DNA of 64,000 bases from Streptococcus mitis (GTDB lineage: Bacteria; Bacillota; Bacilli; Lactobacillales; Streptococcaceae). The notes beneath the pieces were generated by a model, which saw nothing but the letters and a program-made list of their open reading frames with translations, did no database searches and was not told where the DNA came from. The stretch is taken from the NCBI RefSeq assembly GCF_009496155.1, contig NZ_WIJP01000013.1, positions 4,221 through 68,220 of the forward strand, read 5' to 3'. Below are positions 21,591-31,198 of the stretch, in pieces (the stretch's first letter is position 1; the number at the start of each line of letters is the position of its first letter). Position numbers and translations under genes: made by a program.

Positions 21591-22682
21591 CTAAAAATCT
21601 ATCCCTTTCCCAAACTCATCCACACTATCTGGCACATCACTAAACAAAGTGACATGTCCCATCTTGCGGTTGTGCTTCGCTTCTATTTTACCATACATGT
21701 GGAGGTGGGTGCTTGGATTTTCTGCGACATACTTTTCAGCGACCTCGACGTGTTGGCCGAGGACATTGAGCATGACGGCTGGAGCATGTAGTTTGATGGC
21801 TGGTAATGGTGCTCCCAGAACGCCTAGAATATGGGTATCAAACTGAGAGAAGTCGCAGGCTTCAATGGAGTAGTGACCTGAATTGTGTGGACGTGGGGCA
21901 ATCTCATTGACAATAATATCATCAGCTGTCGCAAACATTTCTACACAGAGGGTTCCAGACAACTTGAGCTGTTCTGCGATTCGAACCGCCATAGCTTTGG
22001 CCTTGGCTGCTAAACTTGCTGAAATGCGAGCAGGCACAATGGTCTTAGACAGAATGTTGTTTTGGTGGATATTTTCCTGAACTGGGAAAACTGTCATGTC
22101 CTTGCCATTTCCTGATACAATGACAGAAATTTCAAGGTCAAAGTTGACAAATTCTTCCAATACACAGTCTGCTGAGTCAGCTAACGCATAGGCTTCTTCC
22201 AAGTCTGCTTCCAAGTGAATGACCTTTTGTCCATGCCCATCGTAGCCACCAGTTGCCGTCTTGAGGACATAGTTTTTAGACAGGTCGATATTAGCCAAGT
22301 CATTGCTAGAATTTACGACCTTGTAAGGGGCCACAGTGACTTGAGCTTTATTTGAAAGAAAGTCCTTTTCAAAGATACGATTTTGAGAAATACGGAGTAG
22401 GTCTGTCCCTTGAGGGAGTTGTCCCTCCTTGATGACAGCATCCAAACCGTCAGCATCGACATTTTCAAACTCATAGGTGAGGACATCGCATCGCTCCGCC
22501 AACTGACGCAGAGCATGCACGTCATTATAAGGAGCCACTATGATTTCCGCCACGCGAGAGGCCGGGCAATCTGCAGCAGGATCCAACGCGATAACCTTAT
22601 GACCCATGTAGATAGCAGAAATAGCCATCATCTGACCCAGCTGACCACCACCAATAATTCCAATTGTTTTAGATGAGCTCAT
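21591..22682 (-). CDS. purK: N5-carboxyaminoimidazole ribonucleotide synthase, PurK
   Basis: A 363-residue ATP-grasp enzyme. [14 protein letters not shown] near the N-terminus and [13 protein letters not shown] near the C-terminus are PurK signatures. It converts AIR, ATP and bicarbonate to N5-CAIR. ATG at 22682 has GAGGAG seven bases upstream and overlaps the purE end by 14 bases, indicating translational coupling with its pathway partner. Confidence 0.96.
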   Translation of the reverse strand: MSSSKTIGIIGGGQLGQMMAISAIYMGHKVIALDPAADCPASRVAEIIVAPYNDVHALRQLAERCDVLTYEFENVDADGLDAVIKEGQLPQGTDLLRISQNRIFEKDFLSNKAQVTVAPYKVVNSSNDLANIDLSKNYVLKTATGGYDGHGQKVIHLEADLEEAYALADSADCVLEEFVNFDLEISVIVSGNGKDMTVFPVQENIHQNNILSKTIVPARISASLAAKAKAMAVRIAEQLKLSGTLCVEMFATADDIIVNEIAPRPHNSGHYSIEACDFSQFDTHILGVLGAPLPAIKLHAPAVMLNVLGQHVEVAEKYVAENPSTHLHMYGKIEAKHNRKMGHVTLFSDVPDSVDEFGKGIDF

Positions 22683-23160
22683 TAGTAGACTCCTCTGCAA
22701 TTTTTCCTTGTTCTTCTGCAAAATCTGCCAACGCTGTCGCGATAGCCCGATCCTCTACTGAGAGGAGACGGAGAGCGAAGAGGGCTGCGTTAGTCGCACC
22801 TGCTTCACCAATAGCCATAGTTGCGACTGGCACACCACCTGGCATCTGCACAATGGAATAGAGTGAATCCACGCCACTAAGGGCACGAGATTTGACTGGG
22901 ACCCCAATGACAGGAAGGGTTGTTTTGGCAGCTACCATTCCTGGCAAGTGGGCTGCGCCACCCGCACCTGCAATGATAACCTTGATGCCACGGCTACGTG
23001 CTTCTTCCGCATGTTTGAACATGAGATCAGGTGTACGGTGGGCAGAAACAACTTTCTTTTCGTAGGCTACACCGAAGCGGTCTAGGACTTCGGCTGTTTT
23101 TTGCATGGTTGCCCAGTCGGATTTTGAGCCCATGATGATGGAAATTACTGGTTTAGTCAT
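22669..23160 (-). CDS. purE: N5-CAIR mutase, PurE
   Basis: A 163-residue class I Pur[20 protein letters not shown] and VVSAHRTPD form the nucleotide-binding site and carry the conserved histidine; [15 protein letters not shown] follows. It converts N5-CAIR to CAIR in the pathway with PurK. ATG at 23160 is chosen because the product then begins [11 protein letters not shown] as in the family. Confidence 0.96.
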   Translation of the reverse strand: MTKPVISIIMGSKSDWATMQKTAEVLDRFGVAYEKKVVSAHRTPDLMFKHAEEARSRGIKVIIAGAGGAAHLPGMVAAKTTLPVIGVPVKSRALSGVDSLYSIVQMPGGVPVATMAIGEAGATNAALFALRLLSVEDRAIATALADFAEEQGKIAEESTNELI

Positions 23161-23196
23161 AATTTTTCCTTTTCTTTCCTTTCTTTTTTCAACCAC

Positions 23197-23402
23197 CTTA
23201 GGTTGTGAGGGACGGCAGCAGCCACCAAAGGTGTCTCATGCCTAAATTGGAAGCCCAAGGTCTTCCAATTTCCCTGAACGATTGGATTATCATCCAATCG
23301 TTCTTTCACAACGGCGGTGATTGTTCTATATTAGCTCGCTAACGCTCGCAAATCAAACGACCATTATCGTACTTAGCGACTGCGTCGCTTTTTCTTATAT
23401 CT
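23197..23402. other. structured intergenic region purD-purE
   Basis: About 200 bases without a gene hold several inverted repeats. The best is a perfect 12-bp stem, GAACGATTGGAT and ATCCAATCGTTC (23276-23303), with a four-base loop. A second is TTGGAAG/TCTTCCAA (about 23247-23268). No T-tract follows, so these look like RNA processing or stability structures, not terminators. No promoter was recognised with confidence. Confidence 0.5.
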
Positions 23403-24665
23403 TTATCTAATTGCCTTGCTTCCGATATCTGTTCGGTAGAAAAGGCCTTCTGTTTTTTGTTTGTCGAGTTGGCTGTAGATGGTGTCTTGAGTTTCTTTGA
23501 CAGTATCTGCTGTGGTAACGAGCATATAGACACGTCCGCCGTTTGAGAGCAGTGCTCTGCTATTTTCCGCAAACTTAGCCCCTGCATAGTAGGTAATAAT
23601 GTCGCCTTCTGTCTTGGCTGGCAACTCAACACCTTTTTCATAGTCTAGCGGATAACCGTTGGATGCGACAACCACACCCAGAGTCACACCCTTGTCTGTC
23701 CAGGTGATATTTGGCTCCTTCCCATCTAGGATATCCGTGATATTTTTGGCAAAATCAGAGGTTAATCGAGGCAGGATAATTTGCGTTTCTGGATCTCCAA
23801 AGCGAGCATTGAACTCGATGACTTTAGGGCCATCAGTTGTCAAAATAAGCCCTGCGTAAAGGACACCCAGATAAGGGCGACCTTCTTGAATCATGCCCTC
23901 AAGGACTGGCTTGACAATAGTCTTAACCGCTGTATCAACTACACTCTGTGACAAGTGTGGAACTGGTGCGTAGGCACCCATACCGCCCGTGTTAGGCCCC
24001 TTATCGCCATCATAGGCACGTTTGTGGTCTTGCGCTGTTGGCATAATGTAGAACTTGTCCCCATTGACAAAGGCAAAGAGGGAGAACTCCTCTCCATCAA
24101 GGAATTCCTCAATAACCACACGCGCACCTGAGTCACCAAATTTATTGTCCAAAAGCATCTCATGAGCAGCTTCGACCGCTTGCTCGACTGTCTCAGCAAC
24201 GACAACACCCTTCCCAAGCGCCAAGCCATCCGCCTTGACTACGATAGGCGCACCCTGCTTTTCGATATATGCCTTGGCTTCCTCGAAAGCTGAAAATGTG
24301 CCATAGGCTGCTGTCGGAACGCCGTATTTGACCATGATTTCCTTAGCAAAATCCTTGGACCACTCCAGCTCAGATGCCAATCTTGTCGGACCAAAAGCCT
24401 TAAGCCCTGCCTGGTTAAAATCATCTACAATTCCAGCAGCAAGAGCGTCATCTGGCCCTATAAAGGTCCAAGCAATATCGTTGGATTTTGCAAACTCAAT
24501 CAATTTAGAATGTTCGGAAATAGAGATATTTACCAATTCCAAACCATCCAGAGTCATCCCATCATTCCCAGGAGCAACAAAAACCTTTTCTACCTCTTTT
24601 GACTCAAGCAACTTCTTAGCAATCGCATGTTCACGACCACCCGAACCGACAACAAGCAGTTTCAT
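23403..24665 (-). CDS. purD: phosphoribosylamine-glycine ligase
   Basis: A 420-residue ATP-grasp ligase. LLVVGSGGREHAIAKKL is the N-terminal signature and EFNARFGDPETQ the metal/ATP site. It makes GAR from phosphoribosylamine and glycine. It has its own promoter with paired CGAA boxes, separating it from purH. Confidence 0.96.
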   Translation of the reverse strand: MKLLVVGSGGREHAIAKKLLESKEVEKVFVAPGNDGMTLDGLELVNISISEHSKLIEFAKSNDIAWTFIGPDDALAAGIVDDFNQAGLKAFGPTRLASELEWSKDFAKEIMVKYGVPTAAYGTFSAFEEAKAYIEKQGAPIVVKADGLALGKGVVVAETVEQAVEAAHEMLLDNKFGDSGARVVIEEFLDGEEFSLFAFVNGDKFYIMPTAQDHKRAYDGDKGPNTGGMGAYAPVPHLSQSVVDTAVKTIVKPVLEGMIQEGRPYLGVLYAGLILTTDGPKVIEFNARFGDPETQIILPRLTSDFAKNITDILDGKEPNITWTDKGVTLGVVVASNGYPLDYEKGVELPAKTEGDIITYYAGAKFAENSRALLSNGGRVYMLVTTADTVKETQDTIYSQLDKQKTEGLFYRTDIGSKAIR

Positions 24666-24697
24666 TTCTTAACCTCTTTTGCGAATTATTTAACACC

Positions 24698-24732
24698 ATT
24701 ATACCACAAACGTTCGTTTTAATCTCGTTTCG
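24698..24732 (-). promoter_or_regulatory. purD promoter with paired PurR-like boxes
   Basis: Extended -10 TGGTATAAT (hexamer 24698-24703) lies about 33 bases before purD. Two CGAA cores (24713-24716 and 24729-24732), 16 bases apart within AAACGAAC-type sequence, resemble streptococcal/lactococcal PurBoxes, at which PurR activates pur genes in response to PRPP. Confidence 0.6.
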
Positions 24733-24748
24733 TTAAGCATTTTTAAGC

Positions 24749-24783
24749 AAAAAAGGGAAAGAAACTGTTTTCTTCCCCTTTAA
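24749..24783 (-). terminator. terminator after purH
   Basis: AAAGGGGAAGAAAA and GTTTCTTTCCCTTT form a hairpin followed by TTTTTTGC on the minus strand, immediately downstream of the purH stop. Confidence 0.8.
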
Positions 24784-24788
24784 CGTTC

Positions 24789-26336
24789 TTAATGTCTAAA
24801 ATGTCTCACTCCTGTGAAGACCATGGTCAAGCCATATTTATCCGCAGCTTCGATAGACTCTTGGTCACGGACAGACCCACCTGGCTGGATGATGGCCTTG
24901 ATTCCTGCTTTGGCGATTTCTTCCACATTATCCGCAAATGGGAAGAAGGCATCGGAAGCAAGGACCGCGCCGTCCAGACGGTCTTTGGCTTGGTCGATGG
25001 CAATACGAACAGAGGCCACACGGTTGGTTTGACCTGGACCAACACCAAGTGTCATGTGGTCGTTAGTTACAATGATACCGTTTGATTTGACGTATTTAAT
25101 TGCCTTCCAAGCGAACTCAAGAGCTGTCGATTCTGTCTCAGTTGGTTGGCGTTTGGTCACCACTCGCCAGTCAGCAGGGATTTCCTTGACCACGTCTTGA
25201 TTTTGCACAAGAAGTCCACCGACAACACCTGTGTATTCTGCTTCCACTTCGCTAGCCTCTTGAGCATCAAATGGCAAGGCAAGAATACGCAAGTTTTTCT
25301 TTTTGTTGGTCAAAATGGCTAGCGCTTCGTCCGTATAGCTTGGTGCTATGATGATTTCAAGGAAAACACCGTGCATCTTCTCAGCTGTCGCAGCATCCAC
25401 CTCACGGTTGAGAACGACAATCCCACCGAAGATAGACACTGGATCAGACTCATAAGCATAGTCCCAAGCAGTTTCGATGTCATCAGCCTGACCAATACCG
25501 CACGGGTTCATGTGTTTGAGAGCCACAACAGTTGGACGATCTTTGAAGTCACGGATGATACGAATGGCAGCGTCCGCATCTCGAATATTGTTGAAGGATA
25601 ATTCCTTACCATTGAGCTGTTTGGCTGAAGCAATGGAGTAATCTGTCGGCAAGGCTTTTTGGTAGAAGTCCGCGTCTTGTTGAGGATTTTCCCCATAGCG
25701 CATGACCTGCTTGAGGTCATAAGTCAAAGTGAGCTTTTCAGGTTTGCTTTCACCCACTTGAGCTGTGAAGTATTCTGCAATCAAAGCGTCATAAGCCGCT
25801 GTGTGACGGAAAACCTTGGCTGCCAAACGTTGGCGAGTTTCATAAGTAGTTTCACCTGTGGCTGACAATTCATCAAGAACCACAGTATAGTCAGCAGGCT
25901 CTACCACAACTGTCACGCTAGCGTGGTTCTTCGCTGCTGAGCGAAGCATAGATGGCCCACCGATGTCAATATTTTCCACTGCATCAGCGTAAGTCACATC
26001 TGGTTTGAGAATCGTTTCCTTGAATGGGTAAAGGTTGACCACCACAAGGTCTATAAGCTCAATCTGATTGTCCTTAGCCACTTCTAGGTGACTATCCAAG
26101 TCACGACGAGCGAGAAGACCCCCGTGGATATTTGGATGAAGGGTCTTGACACGACCATCCATCATCTCTGGAAAACCAGTCACATCATCGATGGCAATGG
26201 TGTTCACCCCAGCATTATCAAGGGCAACCTTGGTTCCACCTGTCGAGATAATATCCCAACCAAGTTTTTTAAGTTCTTGGGCAAATTCAACAATGCCCAC
26301 TTTATCTGAGACGCTGATTAAGGCGCGTTTAGTCAT
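24789..26336 (-). CDS. purH: bifunctional AICAR transformylase / IMP cyclohydrolase
   Basis: A 515-residue two-domain enzyme. The N-terminal MGS-like cyclohydrolase domain begins [16 protein letters not shown] and has [14 protein letters not shown]. The C-terminal formyltransferase domain has RYGENPQQ and ALKHMNPCG. It catalyses the last two steps to IMP. Its first 45 codons are nearly duplicated about 820 bases upstream in a chimeric ORF. Confidence 0.96.
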   Translation of the reverse strand: MTKRALISVSDKVGIVEFAQELKKLGWDIISTGGTKVALDNAGVNTIAIDDVTGFPEMMDGRVKTLHPNIHGGLLARRDLDSHLEVAKDNQIELIDLVVVNLYPFKETILKPDVTYADAVENIDIGGPSMLRSAAKNHASVTVVVEPADYTVVLDELSATGETTYETRQRLAAKVFRHTAAYDALIAEYFTAQVGESKPEKLTLTYDLKQVMRYGENPQQDADFYQKALPTDYSIASAKQLNGKELSFNNIRDADAAIRIIRDFKDRPTVVALKHMNPCGIGQADDIETAWDYAYESDPVSIFGGIVVLNREVDAATAEKMHGVFLEIIIAPSYTDEALAILTNKKKNLRILALPFDAQEASEVEAEYTGVVGGLLVQNQDVVKEIPADWRVVTKRQPTETESTALEFAWKAIKYVKSNGIIVTNDHMTLGVGPGQTNRVASVRIAIDQAKDRLDGAVLASDAFFPFADNVEEIAKAGIKAIIQPGGSVRDQESIEAADKYGLTMVFTGVRHFRH

Positions 26337-26337
26337 T

Positions 26338-26802
26338 CTATTCCTCTTTCTTTAAGTTCAAGCGCATAGCGACTTCGTTATTTTCTTCTATAAACCCTGT
26401 TTCCTGAAAACCCAGACTAGTCAGCAAGTGCTTCATTTTTTCATTTCCAACCACATAATCTGCAACAATATGACTGCAAGCTCTATCCATCTGAGCCTCT
26501 TTGATTAGAACTTCCAAGGCTTTTCGTCCATAACCTCTTCCTTGGTACTGCTGGCCAATCATTATCCGCCAGATAAAGTATTCCGCTTCATCCTTATCTA
26601 TTTCCAGCAGGAGAAAACCAACTACAAGCTCATTCCAATAAATTGCCATTGGAAACACATCCCCATTCTCTCGGTAGAGCCATGCGTCAGCTAAAGAGCG
26701 TACATTTGGAGCCACGAAACGTGCTCGTTCATCAGCTTCAGATATTTTCAAATCCAGCACTGCCTGAAAACTGCTCTCATCTACTAATTTTAGTTCAATC
26801 AT
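26338..26802 (-). CDS. GNAT-family N-acetyltransferase
   Basis: A 154-residue GNAT protein. Motif A is [20 protein letters not shown] (about residue 87), the acetyl-CoA pyrophosphate loop; the C-terminal [11 protein letters not shown] is also typical. Substrate unknown. The usual order in pneumococci is purN-vanZ-purH; here this gene is extra and lies one base from purH, downstream of a purN-like fragment. It therefore probably arrived with the mosaic DNA at 26338-27161. ATG at 26802 gives the normal GNAT start. Confidence 0.85.
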   Translation of the reverse strand: MIELKLVDESSFQAVLDLKISEADERARFVAPNVRSLADAWLYRENGDVFPMAIYWNELVVGFLLLEIDKDEAEYFIWRIMIGQQYQGRGYGRKALEVLIKEAQMDRACSHIVADYVVGNEKMKHLLTSLGFQETGFIEENNEVAMRLNLKKEE

Positions 26803-26846
26803 TTTTTCTCCTAGCAAGATTACGCAATCAAAACTTGACTTCGATC

Positions 26847-27161
26847 TTATTTTCGTGCAACTCCCAAGCTATCCAGAACCTCTGGATACAACTTGTACTC
26901 CGCCTCATGAATGCGAGCTTCAAAACTGTCAATCGTATCATCAGCCAGCCTTGGCACGCGCAATTGTTTGATAATCTTTCCTGTATCCACACCAGAATCC
27001 ACCCAGTGAATGGTCACACCAGACTGATTCACCCCAGCATTATCAAGGGCAACCTTGGTTCCACCTGTCGAGATAATCTCCCAACCAAGTTTTTTAAGTT
27101 CTTGGGCAAATTCAACAATGCCCGCTTTGTCTGAGACGCTGATTAAGGCACGTTTAGTCAT
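26847..27161 (-). pseudogene. chimeric purH'-'purN fragment
   Basis: An open 104-codon frame. Residues 1-45 copy the purH N-terminus ([20 protein letters not shown], then [11 protein letters not shown]). Residues 46-104 copy the purN C-terminus ([20 protein letters not shown], then [20 protein letters not shown]) but end in LDSLGVARK, unlike the intact PurN here (VVKALFTD). The join is at NAGV, a sequence present in both parents. Neither enzyme's active domain is complete, so the product is unlikely to work. It is best explained as a recombination joint with DNA of another Streptococcus. Confidence 0.9.
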
Positions 27162-27185
27162 TATATTCTCCTTTTTAATCATTAG

Positions 27186-27695
27186 TTAAACACCAATTAA
27201 ATGCAGTAACAGTAAAATAAAATAAGCAAAACCAAGGCTAAGCATACCTAAGATATTGACCCATTTTCTAGTCTGTGATTTGAACACTCTTATAAAAATT
27301 TGATAAATCAGTAAGCCTACACAAACACCTAGCGTATTTAAAGCCAAATCCGTTATATCTGTTATACCTATTGCTAAAATATACTGTAAGCACTCAAACA
27401 ATAAACTAATCAAGAAACCTGTTCCGACTATTCTTAAACTAGATAAATTAGTTTTTATCAGAGGGAAACAAACACCTAATGGAATAAAGGAAATCAGATT
27501 AAATAACATTTCAGCAAAAACAATTTTTCCATCTACTATTAATGGTTCTGAAAATGGAATCCAATTGATGTACCTTGGAGCTAAGAAAAATGCTATAAAT
27601 TCAGGATTGGTCTCAAACTTAAATAAGATTCCCCAAGTTAATAACATCAGATAGACATAAAATACATATCGAGTTGTTTTTTTAGATTCTAACAT
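27186..27695 (-). CDS. VanZ-like membrane protein
   Basis: A 169-residue membrane protein with about five hydrophobic segments and the VanZ-type sequence RYINWIPFSEP and NLISFIPLGVCFPL. VanZ-like proteins are found in many Firmicutes; VanZ itself gives low teicoplanin resistance, but the role here is unknown. It lies between purN and purH as in pneumococcus. ATG at 27695 is preceded by AACGGAGGTATTTGTA. Confidence 0.8.
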   Translation of the reverse strand: MLESKKTTRYVFYVYLMLLTWGILFKFETNPEFIAFFLAPRYINWIPFSEPLIVDGKIVFAEMLFNLISFIPLGVCFPLIKTNLSSLRIVGTGFLISLLFECLQYILAIGITDITDLALNTLGVCVGLLIYQIFIRVFKSQTRKWVNILGMLSLGFAYFILLLLHLIGV

Positions 27696-27778
27696 TACAA
27701 ATACCTCCGTTTGAAGTCGTCTTCAACAATCACTGACTCCAATTTTGAATCAAAGATATCATATGAATCATCAAAAAG

Positions 27779-28324
27779 TCAATCTGTAAATAGAGCCTTC
27801 ACTACTTCCGGATACAACTTGTACTCTGCCTCATGAATGCGAGCTTCAAAACTGTCAATCGTATCATCAGCCAGCCTTGGCACGCGCACTTGTTTGATAA
27901 TCTTTCCTGTATCCACACCTGAATCCACCCAATGAATGGTCACGCCGCTCTCAGCAACTCCAGCATTCCAAGCATCCTCAATCCCATGAGCTCCTGGAAA
28001 TTCTGGCAAATAAGCTGGGTGAATGTTGATAATCCGACCTTCATAAGCCGCCAATAAGGTTGGCCCAACGATTTTCATGTAGCCTGCTAGGCAAACTAAG
28101 TCAATCTGGTGTTCTTCCAAGAGTTCGACAAGGGCTGCTTCGTAGTCTGCCTTGCTCTCAAACTCCTTTAGTTCAAAAGCATAGGACAGAACGCCAAGCT
28201 TGTCTGCACGTTCGAGCACATAGGCGTCACGATGGTCTGAAAAGACAAACTCCACTGGAAATTCTTCGGCAATCACCTGAAAATTTGAGCCATTACCAGA
28301 GGCAAAAACCGCTATTCTTTTCAT
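27779..28324 (-). CDS. purN: GAR transformylase, PurN
   Basis: A 181-residue formyltransferase. [18 protein letters not shown] is the N-terminal signature, [15 protein letters not shown] holds the catalytic histidine and [13 protein letters not shown] the catalytic aspartate. It transfers a formyl group from 10-formyl-THF to GAR. Its start overlaps the purM stop by four bases. Confidence 0.96.
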   Translation of the reverse strand: MKRIAVFASGNGSNFQVIAEEFPVEFVFSDHRDAYVLERADKLGVLSYAFELKEFESKADYEAALVELLEEHQIDLVCLAGYMKIVGPTLLAAYEGRIINIHPAYLPEFPGAHGIEDAWNAGVAESGVTIHWVDSGVDTGKIIKQVRVPRLADDTIDSFEARIHEAEYKLYPEVVKALFTD

Positions 28325-29343
28325 TTGATGATGACACTTTCGTTTTCTTTCTTGACGATGCGACCAATTTCATAGACTGGTTCATCCAACAATTCCTTGA
28401 CACGAATTACATTTTCAGGGCTAACTGCCAGCATGAGTCCCACACCCATATTGAAGATTTCAAACATTTCTTCATGTTTGATTTTACCATATTTTTCAAG
28501 GACTTTGAAAATTGGAAGCACGGGAACCTTGTCTTCTTCAATCTCAGCAGCCAAGTCAGCTGCAAACATACGAGGGACATTCTCGATAAAGCCACCGCCT
28601 GTGATGTGGGCAATGCCGTTGACCAACTCTTCCTTGATGAGTGGCAAAACAGCCTTGACATAGATACGAGTCGGCTCCAGAAGAACTTCCTTGAGTTTCT
28701 TGCCTTCCAATTCTGGCAGGACTTCCTCACCTGTGTAATCCGCAAAGACACGACGGACGAGAGAGTAACCATTGGAATGAATCCCACTTGAAGCAAGTCC
28801 GAGAAGAACATCTCCCTCTGCCACTTTTGAGCCGTCAATGATTTGAGATTTTTCAGCCACACCGACCGCAAAACCAGCCAAATCATAGTCATCTACGCCA
28901 TACATACCAGGCATTTCAGCCGTTTCCCCACCGATAAGGGCTGCTCCAGCCTGCACACAACCTTCTGCTACACCAGCGACTACTTGTTCTAGCTTAGCTG
29001 GTTCATTCTTCCCTGTCGCCACATAGTCGAGGAAATAAAGGGGCTCCGCACCTGCAGCGATGATATCATTGACACACATGGCCACACAGTCCTGACCAAT
29101 GGTATCATGCTTATCGTACTTGATAGCCAGCATGAGCTTGGTTCCAACACCATCGGTTCCTGAAATCAAGACGGGTTCTTTAACCCCAGTCTTTGAAAGG
29201 TCAAACATACCACCAAAGCCACCAAGAGCTCCCATGACACCTGCACGCTCCGTACGAGCCACGTGCTTTTTGATTCGTTCAACAACTTCATAACCCGCTT
29301 CAACATCCACACCAGATTGAGCGTACGCATTTTTATTTGCCAT
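28321..29343 (-). CDS. purM: AIR synthetase, PurM
   Basis: A 340-residue enzyme of the PurM/PurL ATP-binding family. [13 protein letters not shown] at the N-terminus, [14 protein letters not shown] (about residue 60) and [12 protein letters not shown] are diagnostic. It cyclises FGAM to AIR. A short copy of its first codons lies 137 bases upstream. Confidence 0.96.
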   Translation of the reverse strand: MANKNAYAQSGVDVEAGYEVVERIKKHVARTERAGVMGALGGFGGMFDLSKTGVKEPVLISGTDGVGTKLMLAIKYDKHDTIGQDCVAMCVNDIIAAGAEPLYFLDYVATGKNEPAKLEQVVAGVAEGCVQAGAALIGGETAEMPGMYGVDDYDLAGFAVGVAEKSQIIDGSKVAEGDVLLGLASSGIHSNGYSLVRRVFADYTGEEVLPELEGKKLKEVLLEPTRIYVKAVLPLIKEELVNGIAHITGGGFIENVPRMFAADLAAEIEEDKVPVLPIFKVLEKYGKIKHEEMFEIFNMGVGLMLAVSPENVIRVKELLDEPVYEIGRIVKKENESVIIK

Positions 29344-29381
29344 TTTATTTTTCCTTTTCTTTTTTTGGGAAAGACTGCGAC

Positions 29382-29418
29382 GTATTTTTAGATAAACAAT
29401 TATTTTATCTAAAAATAC
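29382..29418. other. perfect 14-bp inverted repeat in the purF-purM gap
   Basis: GTATTTTTAGATAA and TTATCTAAAAATAC are separated by nine bases. No T-tract follows, so it is an RNA hairpin or DNA cruciform rather than a usual terminator. Confidence 0.6.
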
Positions 29419-29479
29419 TAGTCAGGGCTCTAACTTTGATCCTATAGGACAAAGCGTCTACTGACAAATGCTTTAGCTT

Positions 29480-29524
29480 TTATTCAGTGGTGAAACGTGA
29501 AGCATAAGCATTTTTATTTGTCAT
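29480..29524 (-). pseudogene. 14-codon purM-start-like ORF
   Basis: ATG at 29524 with AAAGGAATAT upstream encodes MTNKNAYASRFTTE and a stop. The first residues match the purM start ([11 protein letters not shown]). It is either a remnant of a duplicated purM start or an upstream peptide that affects purM translation. Confidence 0.45.
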
Positions 29525-29560
29525 TTTTATATTCCTTTTCTTTAACGGAAGATCTATTGT

Positions 29561-31003
29561 CTATTTGTAAAAACTGGTCTTTTCTTCTAAACTTCGGCGA
29601 TAATCTTCTTCGTAGTCGTAGAGAGGCGTTGGGTAGTCACCGTCAAAGTAAGCGACACAGAGACCGCCATTCGGCGCATCTGTTTCAATCCCAATCGACT
29701 CAATCAACCCCTCAACAGAGAGGTAAGTCAGACTGTCTGCTCCAATGATTTGGCGAGTTTCTTCAACCGTATGATTGGCCGCAATCAGCTCCTGACGGGT
29801 CTGGATATCAATCCCGTAGAAACATGGATAAGCTAGCGCTGGACTACCAATGGCAACGTGAACCTCAGTTGCACCCGCTTCTTTCAAGAGCTGAACGATA
29901 CGACGAGAGGTTGTTCCACGTACAATAGAGTCATCAATCATAACCACACGCTTGCCTTTAACAACACCAGAAACAGCAGACAGTTTCATCCGCACCCCTT
30001 GCTCCCGCAATTCTTGAGTCGGTTGGATAAAGGTACGTTGGGTGTATTGGTTCTTGATGAGACCCATTTCATTTGGTAGCCCGGATTCTTCCGCAAATCC
30101 CATAGCCGCGCTGAGGGAAGAATTGGGCACACCGACCACTATATCTGCCTCATGCTTGAATTCACGCGCCAATTGGGCACCCATACGTTTACGTGCCGTA
30201 TGGACATTGACACCGTGGATATTAGAATCAGGGCGAGCAAAATAGATATACTCCATAGAACAGATTGCTAACTGAGTATCATCTGTATAGCTATCATACT
30301 GGATTCCCTTGTCATCAATAATCACAATCTCACCTGGTTTCAAATCACGAATCCATTCAGCACCAATAACCTCAAAAGCACAGGTTTCAGAGGAAACAAC
30401 CACCGCTCCGTTAGCCATTTTACCGATTGAAAGAGGACGAAAACCATTTGGGTCAAGAGCCGCAATCAACTTGTCTTCAAACAGCAAGATATAGGCGAAA
30501 CCACCTTTAACTAGGCTGAGTGCTTCCTTGATTTTGCCCATCAAGTTCGGATTATGGCTACGACGAATGAGGTGAGCCAAGATTTCCGAGTCCGAAGTCG
30601 CGCTGAAAATGGCTCCTCTTTGTTCCAATTCTTTCTTGAGAGAGGCCGCATTGGTCAGATTTCCATTATGAGCCAAGCCAAACTGCATATCGTGAAAACG
30701 GAAGAGGAAAGGCTGGATATTATCTACAGAAGCTTCGCCAGCAGTCGCATAACGAACGTGACCAATCGCACCAGTTCCTGTCAATTTATCCAAATTAGCA
30801 GGATTTCTGAAGACTTCTGATAAAAGCCCCATATCGCGATGGCGCTTTAACTGTCCCTGATCATTGGAGAGGATTCCTGCCCCCTCCTGACCACGGTGCT
30901 GAAGACTGTGGAGCCCAAAATAGGTCAATTTAGCAGCATCTGGATGTCCCCAGATACCGAAAACACCACATTCTTCATTAAGAGATTTTACTTCGTATGT
31001 CAT
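29561..31003 (-). CDS. purF: amidophosphoribosyltransferase
   Basis: A 480-residue enzyme. The sequence EVKSLNEECGVFGIWGH shows the propeptide and the catalytic Cys12 of the class II glutaminase domain. The C-terminal half has the PRPP-binding VVMIDDSIVRGTTSRRIV. It commits PRPP to purine synthesis by making phosphoribosylamine. Confidence 0.96.
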   Translation of the reverse strand: MTYEVKSLNEECGVFGIWGHPDAAKLTYFGLHSLQHRGQEGAGILSNDQGQLKRHRDMGLLSEVFRNPANLDKLTGTGAIGHVRYATAGEASVDNIQPFLFRFHDMQFGLAHNGNLTNAASLKKELEQRGAIFSATSDSEILAHLIRRSHNPNLMGKIKEALSLVKGGFAYILLFEDKLIAALDPNGFRPLSIGKMANGAVVVSSETCAFEVIGAEWIRDLKPGEIVIIDDKGIQYDSYTDDTQLAICSMEYIYFARPDSNIHGVNVHTARKRMGAQLAREFKHEADIVVGVPNSSLSAAMGFAEESGLPNEMGLIKNQYTQRTFIQPTQELREQGVRMKLSAVSGVVKGKRVVMIDDSIVRGTTSRRIVQLLKEAGATEVHVAIGSPALAYPCFYGIDIQTRQELIAANHTVEETRQIIGADSLTYLSVEGLIESIGIETDAPNGGLCVAYFDGDYPTPLYDYEEDYRRSLEEKTSFYK

Positions 31004-31027
31004 TTTTTATACCTAATTTTCATTTGT

Positions 31028-31092
31028 GTATCATTCCTTTAGTAGCAGGGACGCTCTCAAATACTCCCTAACGAGCTACTGTGGAATGATAC
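31028..31092. other. long hairpin in the purF-purL gap
   Basis: GTATCATTCC and GGAATGATAC are perfect 10-bp outer arms. Inside them lie GTAGC/GCTAC and AGGGA/TCCCT pairs, so about 65 bases can fold into one rod. No T-tract follows. The surrounding 195-base gap (31004-31198) has no ORF. Confidence 0.6.
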
Positions 31093-31198
31093 GGTAGGAG
31101 CTTACTTCACTCGCAAAACAAACCTTTTGAAATCATCAAGAGCTAAATCTACATGACTTTTACATTACTGATACTATCTATTAGAAAATCTGCAAGTC

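Noticed and set aside
23339..23641. Hundred-codon minus-strand frame overlapping the purD 3' end
   Set aside because: It is out of frame with purD, has no ribosome site and no family pattern.
26847..27161. Functional second PurH or PurN
   Set aside because: Only 45 residues of PurH and 59 of PurN are present; catalytic regions of both are missing.
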